64,000 nt of DNA from Paratinospora sagittata (lineage: Eukaryota > Streptophyta > Magnoliopsida > Ranunculales > Menispermaceae): contig CM069607.1 of the NCBI GenBank assembly GCA_035771175.1, positions 10,598,501-10,662,500 of the forward strand. The letters run 5' to 3'. The notes under the pieces are model-generated. The model was not told the origin of the DNA and made no database searches. It saw only the letters and a list, made by a program, of their open reading frames with translations. This document shows, one piece after another, positions 1 through 11,226 of the stretch. How positions within the stretch are numbered: the first letter of the stretch is position 1; each line of letters begins with the position of its first letter. The position numbers and the translations under genes are program-made.

Positions 1-178
1 GGTGATTTGTGTCAAGTACAATGTCTAGTACCTAAGGGCTTAGTTTTTTGCTAAAATGACATTGATTAAAATGGCCCTTCTCAGGTGGCCTTACAAGCTC
101 TTATTTACTCGCTTCTTTGGGTTCTTGCATTTCCCAAAGATTACTTAATTAATCTTAATCGATCCTTCTGTTTCATAG

Positions 179-352
179 GTGGAGATTACATGTCAGGGCC
201 AGCCAGTGATGCCAACGTTAAAACTCCGCGACTTAATGGATTTGTGGTTACAGAGTGCATCAATGTCACAGAGAGTTTCAGCATCTGTGGGCAACTCTGC
301 CAAGGATTTTGTGATGGTGTTAGCGTATGGACGGAAGGTTCATCCTCCTTGA
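179..352 (+). CDS. Terminal exon of an unidentified protein-coding gene (partial)
   Basis: A pyrimidine-rich tract ending in CATAG at 174-178 looks like a 3' splice site. From 179 an open frame of 57 codons runs to TGA at 350-352. The peptide is mixed and protein-like, not low complexity: it contains LKLRDLMDLWLQ, then SASVGNSAKDFVMVLAYGRK, and ends HPP. I do not recognise the family with certainty. The upstream exons lie before the window. The 200-250 bases after the stop probably hold the 3' UTR. A competing frame from 85 has an ATG but reads through the splice site and has no protein-like character. Confidence that this is a coding exon is moderate; function is unknown. Confidence 0.5.
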   Translation: MEITCQGQPVMPTLKLRDLMDLWLQSASMSQRVSASVGNSAKDFVMVLAYGRKVHPP

Positions 353-1337
353 ATTATCTTTGAGACCATTCTTTCTTTATCAGATTTTCATCAATCTCGT
401 AGGGCTTTTCAGATATAAATGGTGCTCTCAGACAGGCAATGGGAGCATCTGTTCATGCATGTATTTGGTAAGTTATACAGCTCCATAAATACACCTTTTT
501 TTTTTTTATTAACTGTGATGTATATTACCGGCTTGCATGCTGATTACTCAACGCTTGTATTCATGAACAAGGACTATATATTATGATAAGGAGTAGCCAG
601 TAATAAGGGTTTTTTTTTTCACCCTCTTCTCATGCTTTGTGGATGTAGAAAATTGAAATCGAAATGCATATGAAATACTGTGTTTAGGCTTGTTAGAACA
701 TTTTTTTCTTTCCTCCATTTGCTAATTTTACTTTCTTTCTTGATTTTTTTTTTAATATAATACTATAGTTATGAAAACTTATGCACTATTATCTACATTT
801 TGTCTTTATTAATATCAATTATTAATAAGAATCATAATATCAACTTTTAAAATTAGGGCAAAAATGGGCAATTTTGTTTTAAATAGGGTTGGATTTAGAT
901 AGACACATAATGCCTAAATTTGAAGTTGGGCTGATTTTATATAAGGTTGGGTTCGAACTAAAGGAGTGGTAAAAATATAGGTACGGACAACCCCTTATAT
1001 AATAAATATTTAGTATGGCCTGCTTTTAAAATGGACATTAACCCTTTTTTTTGTCCTTATGATTTAAAAAAATGGGTTTACCCCTTTTCGTCCATTTTTA
1101 CCGAAATGACTATACAACTTGTATTTTCATATCATTTTCACATACAAAAAAAGAAAATACAAATATATATATATAACATTTCTAATTCAAGAATCATCCA
1201 AGCTTAAAATATCATATGAGTTTAAGGATAGAGAAGAAGAGAAATTGGAGAAATCTTTCTATCTCGCCAAAGAAATTAAAAAAGAAGAAGAGGATGATAG
1301 GGTAAGAAGTTGTAGAAGCAAAGAAACCATTGAATTG
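353..1337. other. Non-coding stretch, AT-rich
   Basis: This probably begins with the 3' UTR of the exon at 179-352. The rest is AT-rich DNA with T-runs near 490, 610, 705 and 745. I see no gene, tRNA or terminal repeats in it. Confidence 0.5.
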
Positions 1338-1535
1338 ACCCAAAGTGGCATGGGTGAGTTGGATGGGAGGCTTACCCCCACAGGGCAGGCTAGAGTTCGA
1401 TATTGGACTTTACCCTGCATTGTGTAGGAAGTCTTTGCAGTGTCCGGAGTCTGAAGGAATAGTCTCGATGTAAAAGGTAGGAGGACACCTTCGAGTGCTA
1501 AAAAATCGATAACCCAAAAAAAAAAAAAAAAAAAA
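1338..1535 (+). mobile_element. SINE, tRNA-type promoter, poly-A tail
   Basis: A box A-like stretch (GTGGCATGGGTGAGTTGG, from about 1345) is followed by a box B-like AGAGTTCGATATTGG near 1392. The element ends in a 21-base A-run at 1516-1536. It is flanked by imperfect target duplications: ACCATTGAATTG at 1326-1337 and ACCGTTGAACTTG at 1536-1548. Internal Pol III boxes, a poly-A tail and flanking duplications together define a SINE. It encodes no protein. Confidence 0.65.
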
Positions 1536-2041
1536 ACCGTTGAACTTGCATAAGTGACAATAGGATAAGAAGGAAAGATTTTTGCTTTATTCTTTCCTCT
1601 ATAAAAAAATAAAAAAAAGGTTTAGATAATAAAAATATATTTTTACCTCTATTAATCGGGTACCCGTTTCTCTCCTCCTTCATCCAGATTTGACCTGTTT
1701 TAAAAAACAGACAGAGATTTATGTTCATACCAAGACCACTTTGAAAATTATATTTTTCATACTCCCTTAAACGTGGCCCGGATCATATTGGAGAAGCGGC
1801 TCTGAGTGACAATTGCCACCCCTAGTTGGAAGACACCATATTTATGTTAATAACTTGATGAAAGGTTTTGTTTAGTTCTACCTGAACATGGTCTTTTATT
1901 ACCCCGAGCCACGACAATGGTATAGTTTTGTCGTATAATAAATGCAGTTGGCAGCTGCTCATGCCAATCCTTTTATCAACATTTAAGGCCTTAGAAACTT
2001 TGTGATGCAGTTCCATACCTAGGCTAGTGATTCTAAACGAG

Positions 2042-2212
2042 GATTGAGTTGAGTGGAAGGGTCTGATCACTTAAGTAAGAGGTCTCGATTTTAAATCTTT
2101 ATGGATGTAAAAAATTTTATTAGGAGAGGTTCATGTTTTGATACTCAACAATTATCTCGAGCCGAAAGAGGACATCACCAGGGTGTTGGAATCCTAATAA
2201 TAATAAAAAAAG
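2042..2212 (+). mobile_element. Degenerate SINE-like element
   Basis: A possible box A (TTGAGTTGAGTGGAAGGG) near 2045 and box B-like AGGTCTCGATTTTAAATC near 2080 precede a tail of AATAATAATAAAAAAA. The spacing suits a tRNA-derived SINE. I found no clear target duplication, so this is less secure than the copy at 1338. Confidence 0.4.
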
Positions 2213-2760
2213 GACTAAATTGACATTAAAAACTATTTAATCTAATATCTTAGACTTAATTGATTGATACATTTGTTATTTAACTTAAAAAAAAATGAGA
2301 TTTATTAATAACATTATAAATTAAATTATATTGTATTATGAGTTTGTATAATCTAGTACAATTACATTGTGCTCAACCAAAAAAAAAAAAATGATTCATA
2401 TTTTTTTTTTGTAATATTTTATTTAAGTTCCCTTTTATGTTATTTTGTTAATGTACTTTTATGTTACTTGTGCATATAAAATTTTTCTGGTCATTTTTTT
2501 TTTTTGAGGTAAAAACAGTAAACCAGAAAAAAAAAAAAATTGGTCAAAAATTAAGTATATGGGCCATATGGGTTAGGGGTCCCGGAAAAAAAGAAAAGAA
2601 AAGAAAGAAAAAGGTATAACATTGCATAGAGAAAATGAAATGATGACAGGGCCCTTATAATTCAACAGATTTATCTTAATCAATTCAAGAAATTTATAGT
2701 ATAGTATAATATAATATTCAATTTTTAATTCCTTCCATCAGTCGTCTGCCTCGCCTAGGG

Positions 2761-2815
2761 AGGATCATCGTCATCGTCATCGTCATCGTTGTCGTCGTCG
2801 TCGTCGTCGCCATCA
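2761..2815. repeat. Trinucleotide microsatellite (CAT then CGT)
   Basis: Runs of CAT/CGT hexamers followed by GTC repeats occupy this stretch. They give open frames on both strands (poly His/Arg or poly Thr/Met) that are artefacts of the repeat. The following 200 bases are more balanced in composition and could be an untranslated first exon, but nothing else supports a gene. Confidence 0.75.
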
Positions 2816-3027
2816 TTTTAATCTTCTTCTTGTTCATCAGCTCAACGAGCGCATCAGGCTCTTGCGGTGTAAGGCGGAGATCGACCACTACAATCTCGTC
2901 TATCTCTCTTCGTTTTACAACTGTAGGTTCCATCTTCCTCTTTCTCTTCATTTCTGTATGTGTCTGTGTTTTTTGTTTTACTGTTGGCCGTATTTGCTGT
3001 TTCCGCTTCATAAAAGCTCCTCCCACA

Positions 3028-3728
3028 AACTGAACTTTAGTCTATCTATCACAATCATCCAATTAGAAGATTTTTCTGTGACGCTTTTGAATCATCCAAC
3101 TTCATGATCAAACCATCCCTCGAAATCAATACTGTTGCAACTCTAATTTTAACTGTTTTTTTTTCCCCAATTGGATAAACATCCGTACGGTGTTAATTTA
3201 AAAAAAAACCCTAAAAAGGCAAAAGCTTTCCTCTCTCTCTCTCCTTTGTTTCTAAAACAACGGAAGAAATAACTTGCTAGTTTCAAATCTTTTTTTTTGG
3301 GGAATAAATTAAAGTTTACAGATGCGAGGTGCGTAAGTTAGATCCAGCAGGCGAATTTTTTTTATTTTTTTTTGGGTTCTTTGTTTCCTACTGTTGTAAT
3401 TGTTTAATAATATGTTAGAGTGAAGAATCTTCTTGTTATTTAAACCATTAGATTTCTTGAAATGTCACTTACCCCTTTTTGAAGAAGAGAAAGAGAGACA
3501 GAGAGATTCGAGAGCTTTTTGTCCACTATTTGGTGTTGATTTTCTTTTTTTCCTTCTTTTTATTTAATAATCAACAGTTGAATTGAATTGACTAGTGTAA
3601 AGGTTGGGTTATGATATTGTTTAGAGTTAGAACTTTGAAGGAATTCTGTAAAATGGAATTCTTTCAAGATAAAAAGGGCCGAGAACGGAATATATGAAAT
3701 GGAATCTTAATGAAAACAATGGGATAAA

Positions 3729-3730
<2 letters not shown>
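3028..3730. other. No gene seen
   Basis: AT-rich DNA with T-runs and a short CT tract near 3230-3243. I see no coding, RNA or repeat feature I can support. Confidence 0.4.

Positions 3731-3798
<68 letters not shown>
3731..3798. repeat. (GA)n microsatellite
   Basis: About 34 GA dinucleotides, nearly perfect after a few GAAA interruptions at the left end. It is followed by about 1.1 kb with only short meaningless frames (3799-4883). Confidence 0.9.
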
Positions 3799-3800
<2 letters not shown>

Positions 3801-4883
3801 ATTGGGTTCTGGTTTTGTACCAAGAGATTTTCAATTCATCACTTTTGTTACCTCATTCCAATCCACATTGTTTGCTACTTGTGAGAGATTTGCAAAGGCT
3901 GTTACTTCTATGATTTGATGGGGTGGATGAATGGAAATGGGTGATTGGAGTTTTGTTTGAAAAAAAGAAGTATGAACAACATGACACAACTGGTGAAGTA
4001 CTAATAGAAATGATTTTGCTTGCAAGAGTTTCAGTAATTGTACAAATGAGATGATAGTCATCGAAGGCGATGGAAGAAATGCTAATTTTCTTGGCTATAA
4101 TGTGAAAAAGTATGTTTGTTGCTTTTGATCTAAAGCTAAGAGTTTTATGGTTTAAATGTGCCTTCCTTCTCTTGTGGAGTGGTGAGAAAAAAATGTCTTA
4201 TGGGAAGTAGACTATTATGACCTTTGAAAACAATTCTATTATTAAGCTCTTCACTTGAGAGAATTACTCTTTTGCTTTATCCTCTTTTGATGATTTCCAT
4301 CTCGATTCTAACCTTGGGATTTAATTGAAAAAAAATATACAGATTGCACCTAGGCCCCCATGGAAAATTGAAGTAGTTATCTCTCTTCTCACTGAGCAAT
4401 AAAGGAATTCTCAAACAATTTCCCCTGACCTTTTTGCTTCTTAAAATTTCATAAACAAAGAGTGTTTCATATTTCAACCTTATGTCTTAACAAGGTGTAA
4501 ACCTTTTCTTTGTTCCATCCATTTTGGAGAGTTAAAAAAAGTGCAGTTTGATGTGGCAATAATATATATTGGCTTTATAAATAGAACTAATTTTTTGGAA
4601 AGAAACATTCGTATTTTGAGCCCTCTAATTCTCGGTTGTTCATAACTCTGTATGCCAATTTGCTTATTTATTTAAATTCTTAAAGTTGGAACATCTAATC
4701 ATCACAAATGTTTATTGTAATGTGTGCTTTTTATTTATTTCTATATAATTTTTATAAATTATTTTATGTGCTAAATTTTTTGGGAGTGGCAATATGTCTC
4801 ACAACTTATAGGTTCTTTCTTATTTCATTCTATTTTTTCTTATGTAATTGATTTTTTTTTTGAAATGTGACCATATTTTATTA

Positions 4884-5794
4884 CATGGTTTCCTTTCTTC
4901 TTCTTCATCATGTTTTTGGTTGTCTCCTTTTTCTATTTGTCAAACCACCAAAGTGCGAAGTGAATGTAATATAAAAAACATGCAAATATTCACCAAAAAA
5001 AAATCAATAAAATTCAACAAATGCGACAAAATTTAATAAAAGTTCAATTTCTCAAATAGGAAATGCAAAAAATTGACACAAAATTCGATGCAATTTGATA
5101 AAATTTGATGAATTCAATAGAGAAGTAAACAAGTGTTATTTCATCAATAAAGAAAAAAACCAATAATCATGCATTATTTTCAACTTCATCAAACAACATA
5201 GCAATATAAATAAAAAAAACTAATCAAACAAGCTAATAAATCATGTAGTTTTATGAGACATGCCTTGTGTAGAAAAAAAAAAAAAAAAAGAGAAGAAAAG
5301 AAGCATGAAAAATAAAAATAAAGAAAAAAAGAAAGTTAAAATGAGGCAAAAATTTAAAAATATATTGAAAGAGTTTCCAAAGCTATCTTCTTTTAGTTAA
5401 AATCTCATAAAACATGATGAAAAGGCAATACATTTGAATACTAAATTAATAAATTAAGCTAGGTGGAATGTCAAACTAGCAAAGTATATGGTCGAGAAGC
5501 AAGCCGCCACAAGATTGAAAATCAAAATATAGAAAAGGGGTTAAGATCAAAAGCCATCATTTCAAATTTATCAACTTAATTAATTTTTTGATGTTTTAAA
5601 ATTGTCTATTTATATTAGTTTTTAGCTTATATTATAATAAATCTAGATATTTTAGCAACTATGCAAAAATTCTCTAAACTTCCTTAATTTAGTGATTTTT
5701 TTCAAAAATTCTCTACATCAAATTACACTTTCTTGAATTAATTCCGATTTTCAAGTGACCGAAGTCCTGGCTGAAGTTGAATTTTCAATCCTTG
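4884..5794 (-). mobile_element. Non-autonomous hAT-like element, inverted copy
   Basis: Read on the minus strand, this stretch aligns along its length with the element at 13876-14760. Shared blocks include GGCTTGCTTCTCGACCATAT, AAGCTAAAAACTAATATAAA and AACTAAAAGAAGAT. The left end starts CATGGTTT and the right end finishes CCTTG, matching the CAAGG...CCATG termini of the other copy. Flanking 8-mers do not match, so this copy is older or its site has decayed. It has no transposase frame. Divergence is much higher than expected from recent amplification. Confidence 0.65.
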
Positions 5795-5908
5795 TGCACA
5801 CCCACAACAACGCTAGGGACAAAGAATTCTCCCACACTAGCCTACTATCCTAGAACTTATCCTTAGAATCTTAAGGGAAGAGAGTTTTGGATGAAAATTT
5901 TGTTTTTT

Positions 5909-6190
5909 TCACAAAATTTTGCTCTCTCTCTCTCTCACGTGGTTACAGTGGAGTCTTACAACAGTTTGAGTGATTTATGATTCTTCTTTGGGTATTATTT
6001 AATTTATTTTACTCTCAATTCTAAGTTCTCTACGTAATTTTTCATTTAGCAATTTCTAAAAATACCCATCACCTTTTGTTATTCTAGCAAAATTTTGTTC
6101 TCTCTCTCTCACTCTCTCTCATGTGGTTACAATGAAGTCTTACAACAATTTGAGTGATTTTATGATTCTTCTTTGGGTATTATTTCCTCT
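5909..6190 (+). repeat. Two-copy direct repeat, about 90 bp unit
   Basis: A unit running from CAAAATTTTGCTCTCTCTC to CTTCTTTGGGTATTATTT at about 5909-5999 recurs at about 6090-6185 with a few substitutions and a longer CTCTCACTCTCTC tract. The shared core includes GTGATTTATGATTCTTCTTT in the first copy. Both copies sit beside CT microsatellite, which may have promoted duplication. Confidence 0.7.
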
Positions 6191-6683
6191 CATTCTAAGT
6201 TCACTATGAAAAATTTATTTAGCCATACATGTGTGTTTGTGTGTGTGTGTGTATTATTTTTGTCTCTTTTCTCTATGAGGATTACAAGTTTCTTAAGACT
6301 CTTGTTTTGACCTCCACAAGTTTGTGAAATTCTTTCACCTTCTCTTATACACAAACCTTTCTACTGTTTGGCTGCTGTAAATTTTTCTCCAATTATTACT
6401 TAGCTCACTTAACCTTTTTATGTCTCTCAAATAATTTCCATGCTTATATTCAGTTTCCAAGTATCAATACACTATTATCCTCCTACAACCTTTAAATGTT
6501 ATCATTTGACCTCTAAGTTGCGTCTTGCAATTGCAATAGCAAGTTAGACACCATATTGTCAAGATGTAGTAACCAAATGTTTTTGAACAATATCTATTGT
6601 ACTTCTTGCCAAGAAGAAAAAAAAAGTGTCAATGAAAAGTACATTCTTATTGACCTTGGTAGTTGTTTCATATATATGTTAGA

Positions 6684-7100
6684 AGCCACTTGACCTAAAA
6701 GCTATAGCTTGTAGGTAGATATGCTTAGTAATGCATGTCAGGCTATCACTAATACTCCCTCTCACTTGTACGTTGTAATCTCATCTTGCACAGTAAGGGA
6801 CTGAAGGGAGATAGAAGAAGAGAAAGATACTAATCATGCGAATGCCAAAAATGAGGCTTGAACCCAAAACTTCTTCCAAAAAACCAAAGCTCTAATGCAA
6901 TGTTAGAAGTTGCTTTACCTAAGTTATAATGAATAGGTAAAGCCCAACTATGTATATCAAGTGATCATAATCATTTATAACACTCTCCCTCATGTGCATA
7001 TTGACACGTGGACTAAATTTATAATAGAGAAGAAAGACTAATAAATGATAGAAACAAGCAAATGCATGCAAGGAGATTTGAACATGGGAATTACCATTAG
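6684..7100 (+). repeat. Dispersed two-module repeat (modules alpha and beta), copy 1
   Basis: Module alpha (6684-6905) starts CACTTGACCTAAAAGCTATA and contains CATCTTGCACAGTAAGGGAC. Module beta (about 6903-7100) contains CTATGTATATCAAGTGATCA, AACACTCTCCCTCATGTGC and AAGAAAGACTAATAAATG. Related copies lie at 7793-8040 and 8498-8850. The two modules are themselves distantly alike: each has CCTAAnnnnTATA, a CTCCCTCA motif and a GAAGAnnnGACTAAT-like block. No coding capacity. Superfamily not established. Confidence 0.55.
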
Positions 7101-7129
7101 TTATTAGAATTGCAATTTGAATTGATGAA

Positions 7130-7580
7130 TTGTACAATTCATGTTTCTATTCACCCCAAAATGATTCATGGGAAAATCTTGTGCTTGGCTTCACTTCACC
7201 ACAAGATTTTGATGTGTTTTTAAATGATCACGAAGGTCCTCGGTTTCTAGGAGTTCAAGGACATTTGTATTCTTGTTTTTCTTGCGGTTGCTTGGTCCAT
7301 CTGAATGAGAGGAATGGTAAAGTATTTGATAGCATATCCAGAGATTCTTTTACTGCTTAGGAGTAGACCAAGCTTGTTGCAAAATCTTGGATTGGGCGTT
7401 CTTCTTTGGGTGGAGGTTTTAACATATAAGAGTGGTTTAGGAATTGGCAAAATCTATTGTGGTTGTAGGCTTCAGGTCCTTGTGTAGAGTAAATCTTGTT
7501 CTTTGTTGTCTTGTAATATACCTTGTCTTTTTTATTAATATAATCCTTGTTGTTTTTTTGTAAAAGGAAAAAAAAGAAAG
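7130..7580 (+). other. Retrosequence-like 3' end, unassigned
   Basis: This has short frames with gene-like codon texture, for example a 76-codon frame at 7130-7360 containing CFSCGCLVHLNERNG. A T-rich region and a short A-rich tail (AAAAGGAAAAAAAAGAAAG) at about 7563-7581 follow. This looks like the 3' end of a retroposed or LINE-like sequence, but I could not identify a domain. Confidence 0.3.
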
Positions 7581-7792
7581 TGAATCGGTCCAAATCGGTG
7601 GTGAATTGGACTAAATTGCTAACTGACTCGTAGTGAGTTGGTTTTGAAAAACACTAATGTCCTTATAACTCTATAGGTACCTTATGTATACCAAAATAGA
7701 GTTCAATTCATCAAGTCTCGAAACAATTCAATTTTGACTCAATTTTACGAACAATTGAGCCTACAAATTAAACCTTGATACTATGTCGTTGA

Positions 7793-8040
7793 TCACTTGA
7801 CCTAAAAACTATAGCTGGTAAGTAGAGAAACTCAATAATGCATATCAAACTATCAATTATACTCCTCACGTGCAGCCCCATCCTGCAGGTGGAGGAACTG
7901 AAGGGTGATACAAGAAGTTGCAAAGACCAATCATGTAAATGGGGAACATACGAATTCCAACAACAAGACTTGACCCTAAGACCTCTTACGAAGTCAAAGC
8001 TCTAATTCCATGCTAGAAATCATTTCCTAAAAGCTATAGG
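7793..8040 (+). repeat. Dispersed repeat, module alpha, copy 2
   Basis: It begins CACTTGACCTAAAAACTATA and shares CTCAATAATGCATATCAA and AGGAACTGAAGGGTGATA with the copy at 6684. It runs into the start of a beta module (TTTCCTAAAAGCTATAGG) that is then interrupted by the LINE fragment at 8041-8497. Confidence 0.55.
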
Positions 8041-8497
8041 CATGCCCATTGGCGAGGAGTTTATGGCAGAAATGGGTGGATTTCATGGCTGGGAGATTTT
8101 TGCCCCTGACAACAAGGATGCAATGCTTATCATTTTCTGACTCAAGATTCCCGATCAAGGAGAAGCACATAGATCCTATGAACATTTTTGGCACTTTATG
8201 GAGTATTTGGTTGGAGAGGAATAGAAAAGTGTTTCATGATTCATACTTAGAGGTTATGACGCTTTGGGAAAACATTAAGAGCTTGGTGTGTACATGGGTT
8301 TCCAATTCAAATTTTCAGCTGGATATTCATTCTCAATGTGGTCTAGAGATTGGGTTAGTTGTGTCCAATTGTTTCAAAGGTTGTGTAGGGTCTTGAGGTT
8401 GTAGTATGATGTTTTTATGAGATCAAGTACCTCTTGTACTCTGTGTTTGATTTTTGAAACCCTTTTTTAAAGTGGTGTTTGTTTCCTCTAAAAAAAT
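8041..8497 (+). mobile_element. LINE 3' end (reverse transcriptase C-terminal tail)
   Basis: The frame at 8049-8396 contains LWSIWLERNRKVFHDS and SLVCTWVSN. This is the Trp-rich tail typical of plant L1-type LINE proteins, just after the zinc-binding domain. The stop is followed by a short T/G-rich 3' UTR ending in CTAAAAAAA at about 8489. The 5' part, including endonuclease and the reverse transcriptase core, is missing, as is usual for 5'-truncated insertions. It sits inside a beta repeat module that resumes at about 8498. Confidence 0.65.
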
Positions 8498-8850
8498 TAG
8501 TTGATAGGTCCGCAACTCTATATATCAAGTAAACACAAACATTTATAACACTCCCCCTCACGTGCGCAATGACATGTGTGCCAAATTCATAATAGGGAAG
8601 AAAGACTAATAAATGGCAGAAACAAGCAAATGCTTGTAAAGATATTTGAACACAAGACCTCTATAATCAAATTGTTGATATACCATGTTAAAAACCCCTT
8701 GACCTAAAAGCTATAGCTGGTATAGAGGCTCAATAATGCATATAAAGCTATTAGTAATAATCTTCCTCAATTTCAACTCCATCTTGCACGTGGAGGGACT
8801 GAAGGGAGACAGAAGAAGAAATAAATGCCAATCATGCAAGTAGAGAACAT
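8498..8850 (+). repeat. Dispersed repeat, modules beta then alpha, copy 3
   Basis: Beta resumes after the LINE with CTATATATCAAGTAAACA, CACTCCCCCTCACGTGCG and AAGAAAGACTAATAAATG. A new alpha module starts at about 8698 (CTTGACCTAAAAGCTATAGC) and includes CATCTTGCACGTGGAGGGAC. It ends against the copia gag remnant. Confidence 0.55.
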
Positions 8851-9546
8851 ATAAATGCCAATTTCTTCTTTTTAAAAGGTTTGTGGCTAGTACTACCCTT
8901 AGAGAAATTTTTCTTGGCATTGGTGCTGTGTTGTGTCACCATTAAGGCAGATTGGGACTTTCCAATTTTTAAAATCCCTTCCTCTTGGATGACAATTGCA
9001 CTCATAGTGTGCAAATCCCACACTTCCTTCTGAGTATTATAACTAGTTTTGAAGGCATCAAATTGAGAAGGAAGGGACTCAAGGATCTGCCACACAAGAA
9101 ATTGGTCTCCCACTTCAACTTTCATTTCTCTAAACTTATTGTAATTGGTTATTTTTAGAATGTGCTCACGCACACCACTAATCCCATAATATTTAGTGGT
9201 TGTGAATAATCTCATGTGGGGTTTGATATCTCTGCCGTGTTGAACTTGGCAAATTGCTTCTTAATAGAATTCATGAAGGCTTTGGCATTATCAACAGTTG
9301 GGACACTCTTTCAGATTGATTTCTCTATGGTGTAATTCATGATCATTAAACAATTTCTATTTGAGTGTTCCCAACTAGCATAATAGACTTTGTCCTTGTG
9401 AGAGCTCTGAGATGTGGGTACAGAAGGTGGATCAACTCTCAAGGCCAAATCTAGGTTCATGACACCCAGGAAATAGAGAGTGACTCATACCAATCATCAA
9501 AATTAGAACCAATTAAGGTCTTGATGGAAGATAGTTGTAGAGACAT
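8832..9546 (-). pseudogene. Ty1/copia gag remnant
   Basis: On the minus strand the start-proximal frame contains NFDDWYESL near its N terminus. It continues through frameshifts to an open 127-codon stretch (8832-9215) with REHILKITNYNKFREM, FLVWQILESLPSQFDAFKTS and LHTMSAIVIQEEG. These are hallmarks of the copia gag (UBN2-type) domain. Several stops and frameshifts between 9216 and 9500 make it a pseudogene. Protease, integrase, reverse transcriptase and RNase H do not follow on this strand. A copia-type primer-binding site on the same strand lies at 10942-10953, but 1.4 kb away. Confidence 0.7.
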
Positions 9547-10941
9547 GCCAAGATTATGGAAAGCTAGTGAATAACACAAAAGAAAACATTAAGCATGTTG
9601 AAAACAAAAAAAACATGCTATTAAAGTTATTCCATAATTTTCGTAAATCAAAAAATTGTCTCACAACATAATACAAAATTAAAGAAAATTAATTGGGTAT
9701 TAGACTCAATGATTATCTATCGACAGGATAACAAAATCATTAAGTGCAACATACTCAATTAAAATCGTTACAGTCCCGAGCATCTTTCCAGGCAATAATT
9801 AACCGACAAGGAAAACCATCACTCTTGGGATCTCGGTAATTGTCTTAAATAAACCATAAAGTTGTCCAATAAGCAATTTCAAAACCCAAAATAATTTGTT
9901 GTTATTGGCCCTATGACAAGTATGTACACAATCATTCCAAATAAGTGGTTTTGATATCATATTAATATTTACATATTCATCCAAAAAAAATATTAAAAAA
10001 AATATTGTGATTACTAGATAATGATCAAAAATTAAATATGCATTATTCAAAGACATATGCCCAAAATTCAGTGGCAAATCAACAAATGTGTGAGGACAAT
10101 ACCAATGACATTATCTAAAAGTAGGTAAAATCCCAACATGTCAAAAATAAGAGATATGACATTCAAGTTAATGTGATTTATGAGCAAAATGGGTAATAAA
10201 ACAGTAAAATACTGTTGACATAGTTTCCCAAAAATAATTCACATACATTAGTCCAATCAAAATGTGTGTAATATGAGTTTAAAACAAAGGCCCAACAAAC
10301 TTGGATTAAAACTAAGCCCATTAGGTCGTAGCCCCCCAAAAAAACTTGGATTAAAACTAAGCCCATTAGGTCGTAGCCCAAGCAAAAGTCTGGATTAAAA
10401 TGGGCCAAATAAAACTAAATAAATTTTATTTTTGTTAGGCCCACTTCATTAACAAGGTTAAACACCTCTTAGGCCCATGATAATGGTCCAATAATTCGGC
10501 CCATGAGCATAGCAATAAATAATACAACTTTATCAGTTGACTTTTCACTGCTTCTTTCCCAATAAAAATGAAAACGAAATCTTCTTGAGCCCCACTTAAA
10601 ATCTTTCATGCTGTCAAACGCACAAAGAGGTATGAAAAAGAGAGTACATTATTCATTACTTTCATTAATTATTTTCCATTTTCTTTTAATTACTTTATTT
10701 ATTATTTTTCATTTTCTTCTTCCTTAAGCCAACAAGTCTCTGCAACTCATTTCGAAACCGTGAACTGATCTTGAGGGTCTCAAGCTTCAAAAAAAAAAAT
10801 TAATTTTGAAGTTGCAAATTACAATACAATGCCAATCTAACACCATTTCAGCTGAAAACCACAGGATCCGAAAATTTCCAAATAGGTTTTGTGGATTCAT
10901 TCGAAAATACACAAGCATGATTAATGGGTTTAAACAAGTAA
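9547..10941. other. Unexplained stretch between gag remnant and primer-binding motif
   Basis: A copia leader is normally short, so this 1.4 kb is probably later inserted or rearranged DNA. It holds a two-unit 45-bp tandem repeat (10297-10386), a CT/AT-rich segment near 10660-10720 and no credible frame. Confidence 0.4.
10297..10386 (+). repeat. Two-unit tandem repeat, 45-bp period
   Basis: AAACTTGGATTAAAACTAAG followed by CCCATTAGGTCGTAGCCC occurs twice in tandem at 10297 and 10342. A partial third unit (CTGGATTAAAATGGGCC) follows. Confidence 0.85.
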
Positions 10942-10953
10942 GCTCTGATACCA
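10942..10953 (-). other. Copia-type primer-binding site motif
   Basis: The minus strand reads TGGTATCAGAGC. This is the initiator tRNA-Met-complementary motif seen just after the 5' LTR of many plant copia elements, preceded here by TTTTAACAAT. It has the same orientation as the gag remnant at 8832-9546. A 5' LTR would lie immediately to the right (10955 upward), but its outer end cannot be located before the plus-strand copia element begins. Confidence 0.5.
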
Positions 10954-11226
10954 ATTGTTAAAACTAAAATGTAGAGACAAAACCAAAACCAAGACCGATT
11001 AACTTGCAAAGCCATTAACATTTCACCTATTAGTCATTATTTTCTTTCATGCTTTCTTTTCTTTCAGTAATATTCTAAAATCTAAAGTGTCGAACACATA
11101 TCCATACCCATGTCGTATCATGAAGTGTCGGATAGCATGTAACTCATGTTCCATCTACTTCTTCTGTTATGTGTTTTGTGGTACCTACTTTTAATAGAAA
11201 CAAATTGTTCTTCATCTTGTGCTCTT

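Noticed and set aside
1345..1400. A tRNA gene
   Set aside because: Box A and box B are present, but no cloverleaf or acceptor stem forms; the poly-A tail and target duplication show a SINE.
2718..3026. 102-codon minus-strand frame
   Set aside because: Half of it is the CAT/CGT microsatellite read as poly Thr/Met; no homology signal in the rest.
7357..7593. 78-codon minus-strand frame
   Set aside because: Lys/Phe-rich antisense of a T-rich tail; no protein-like features.
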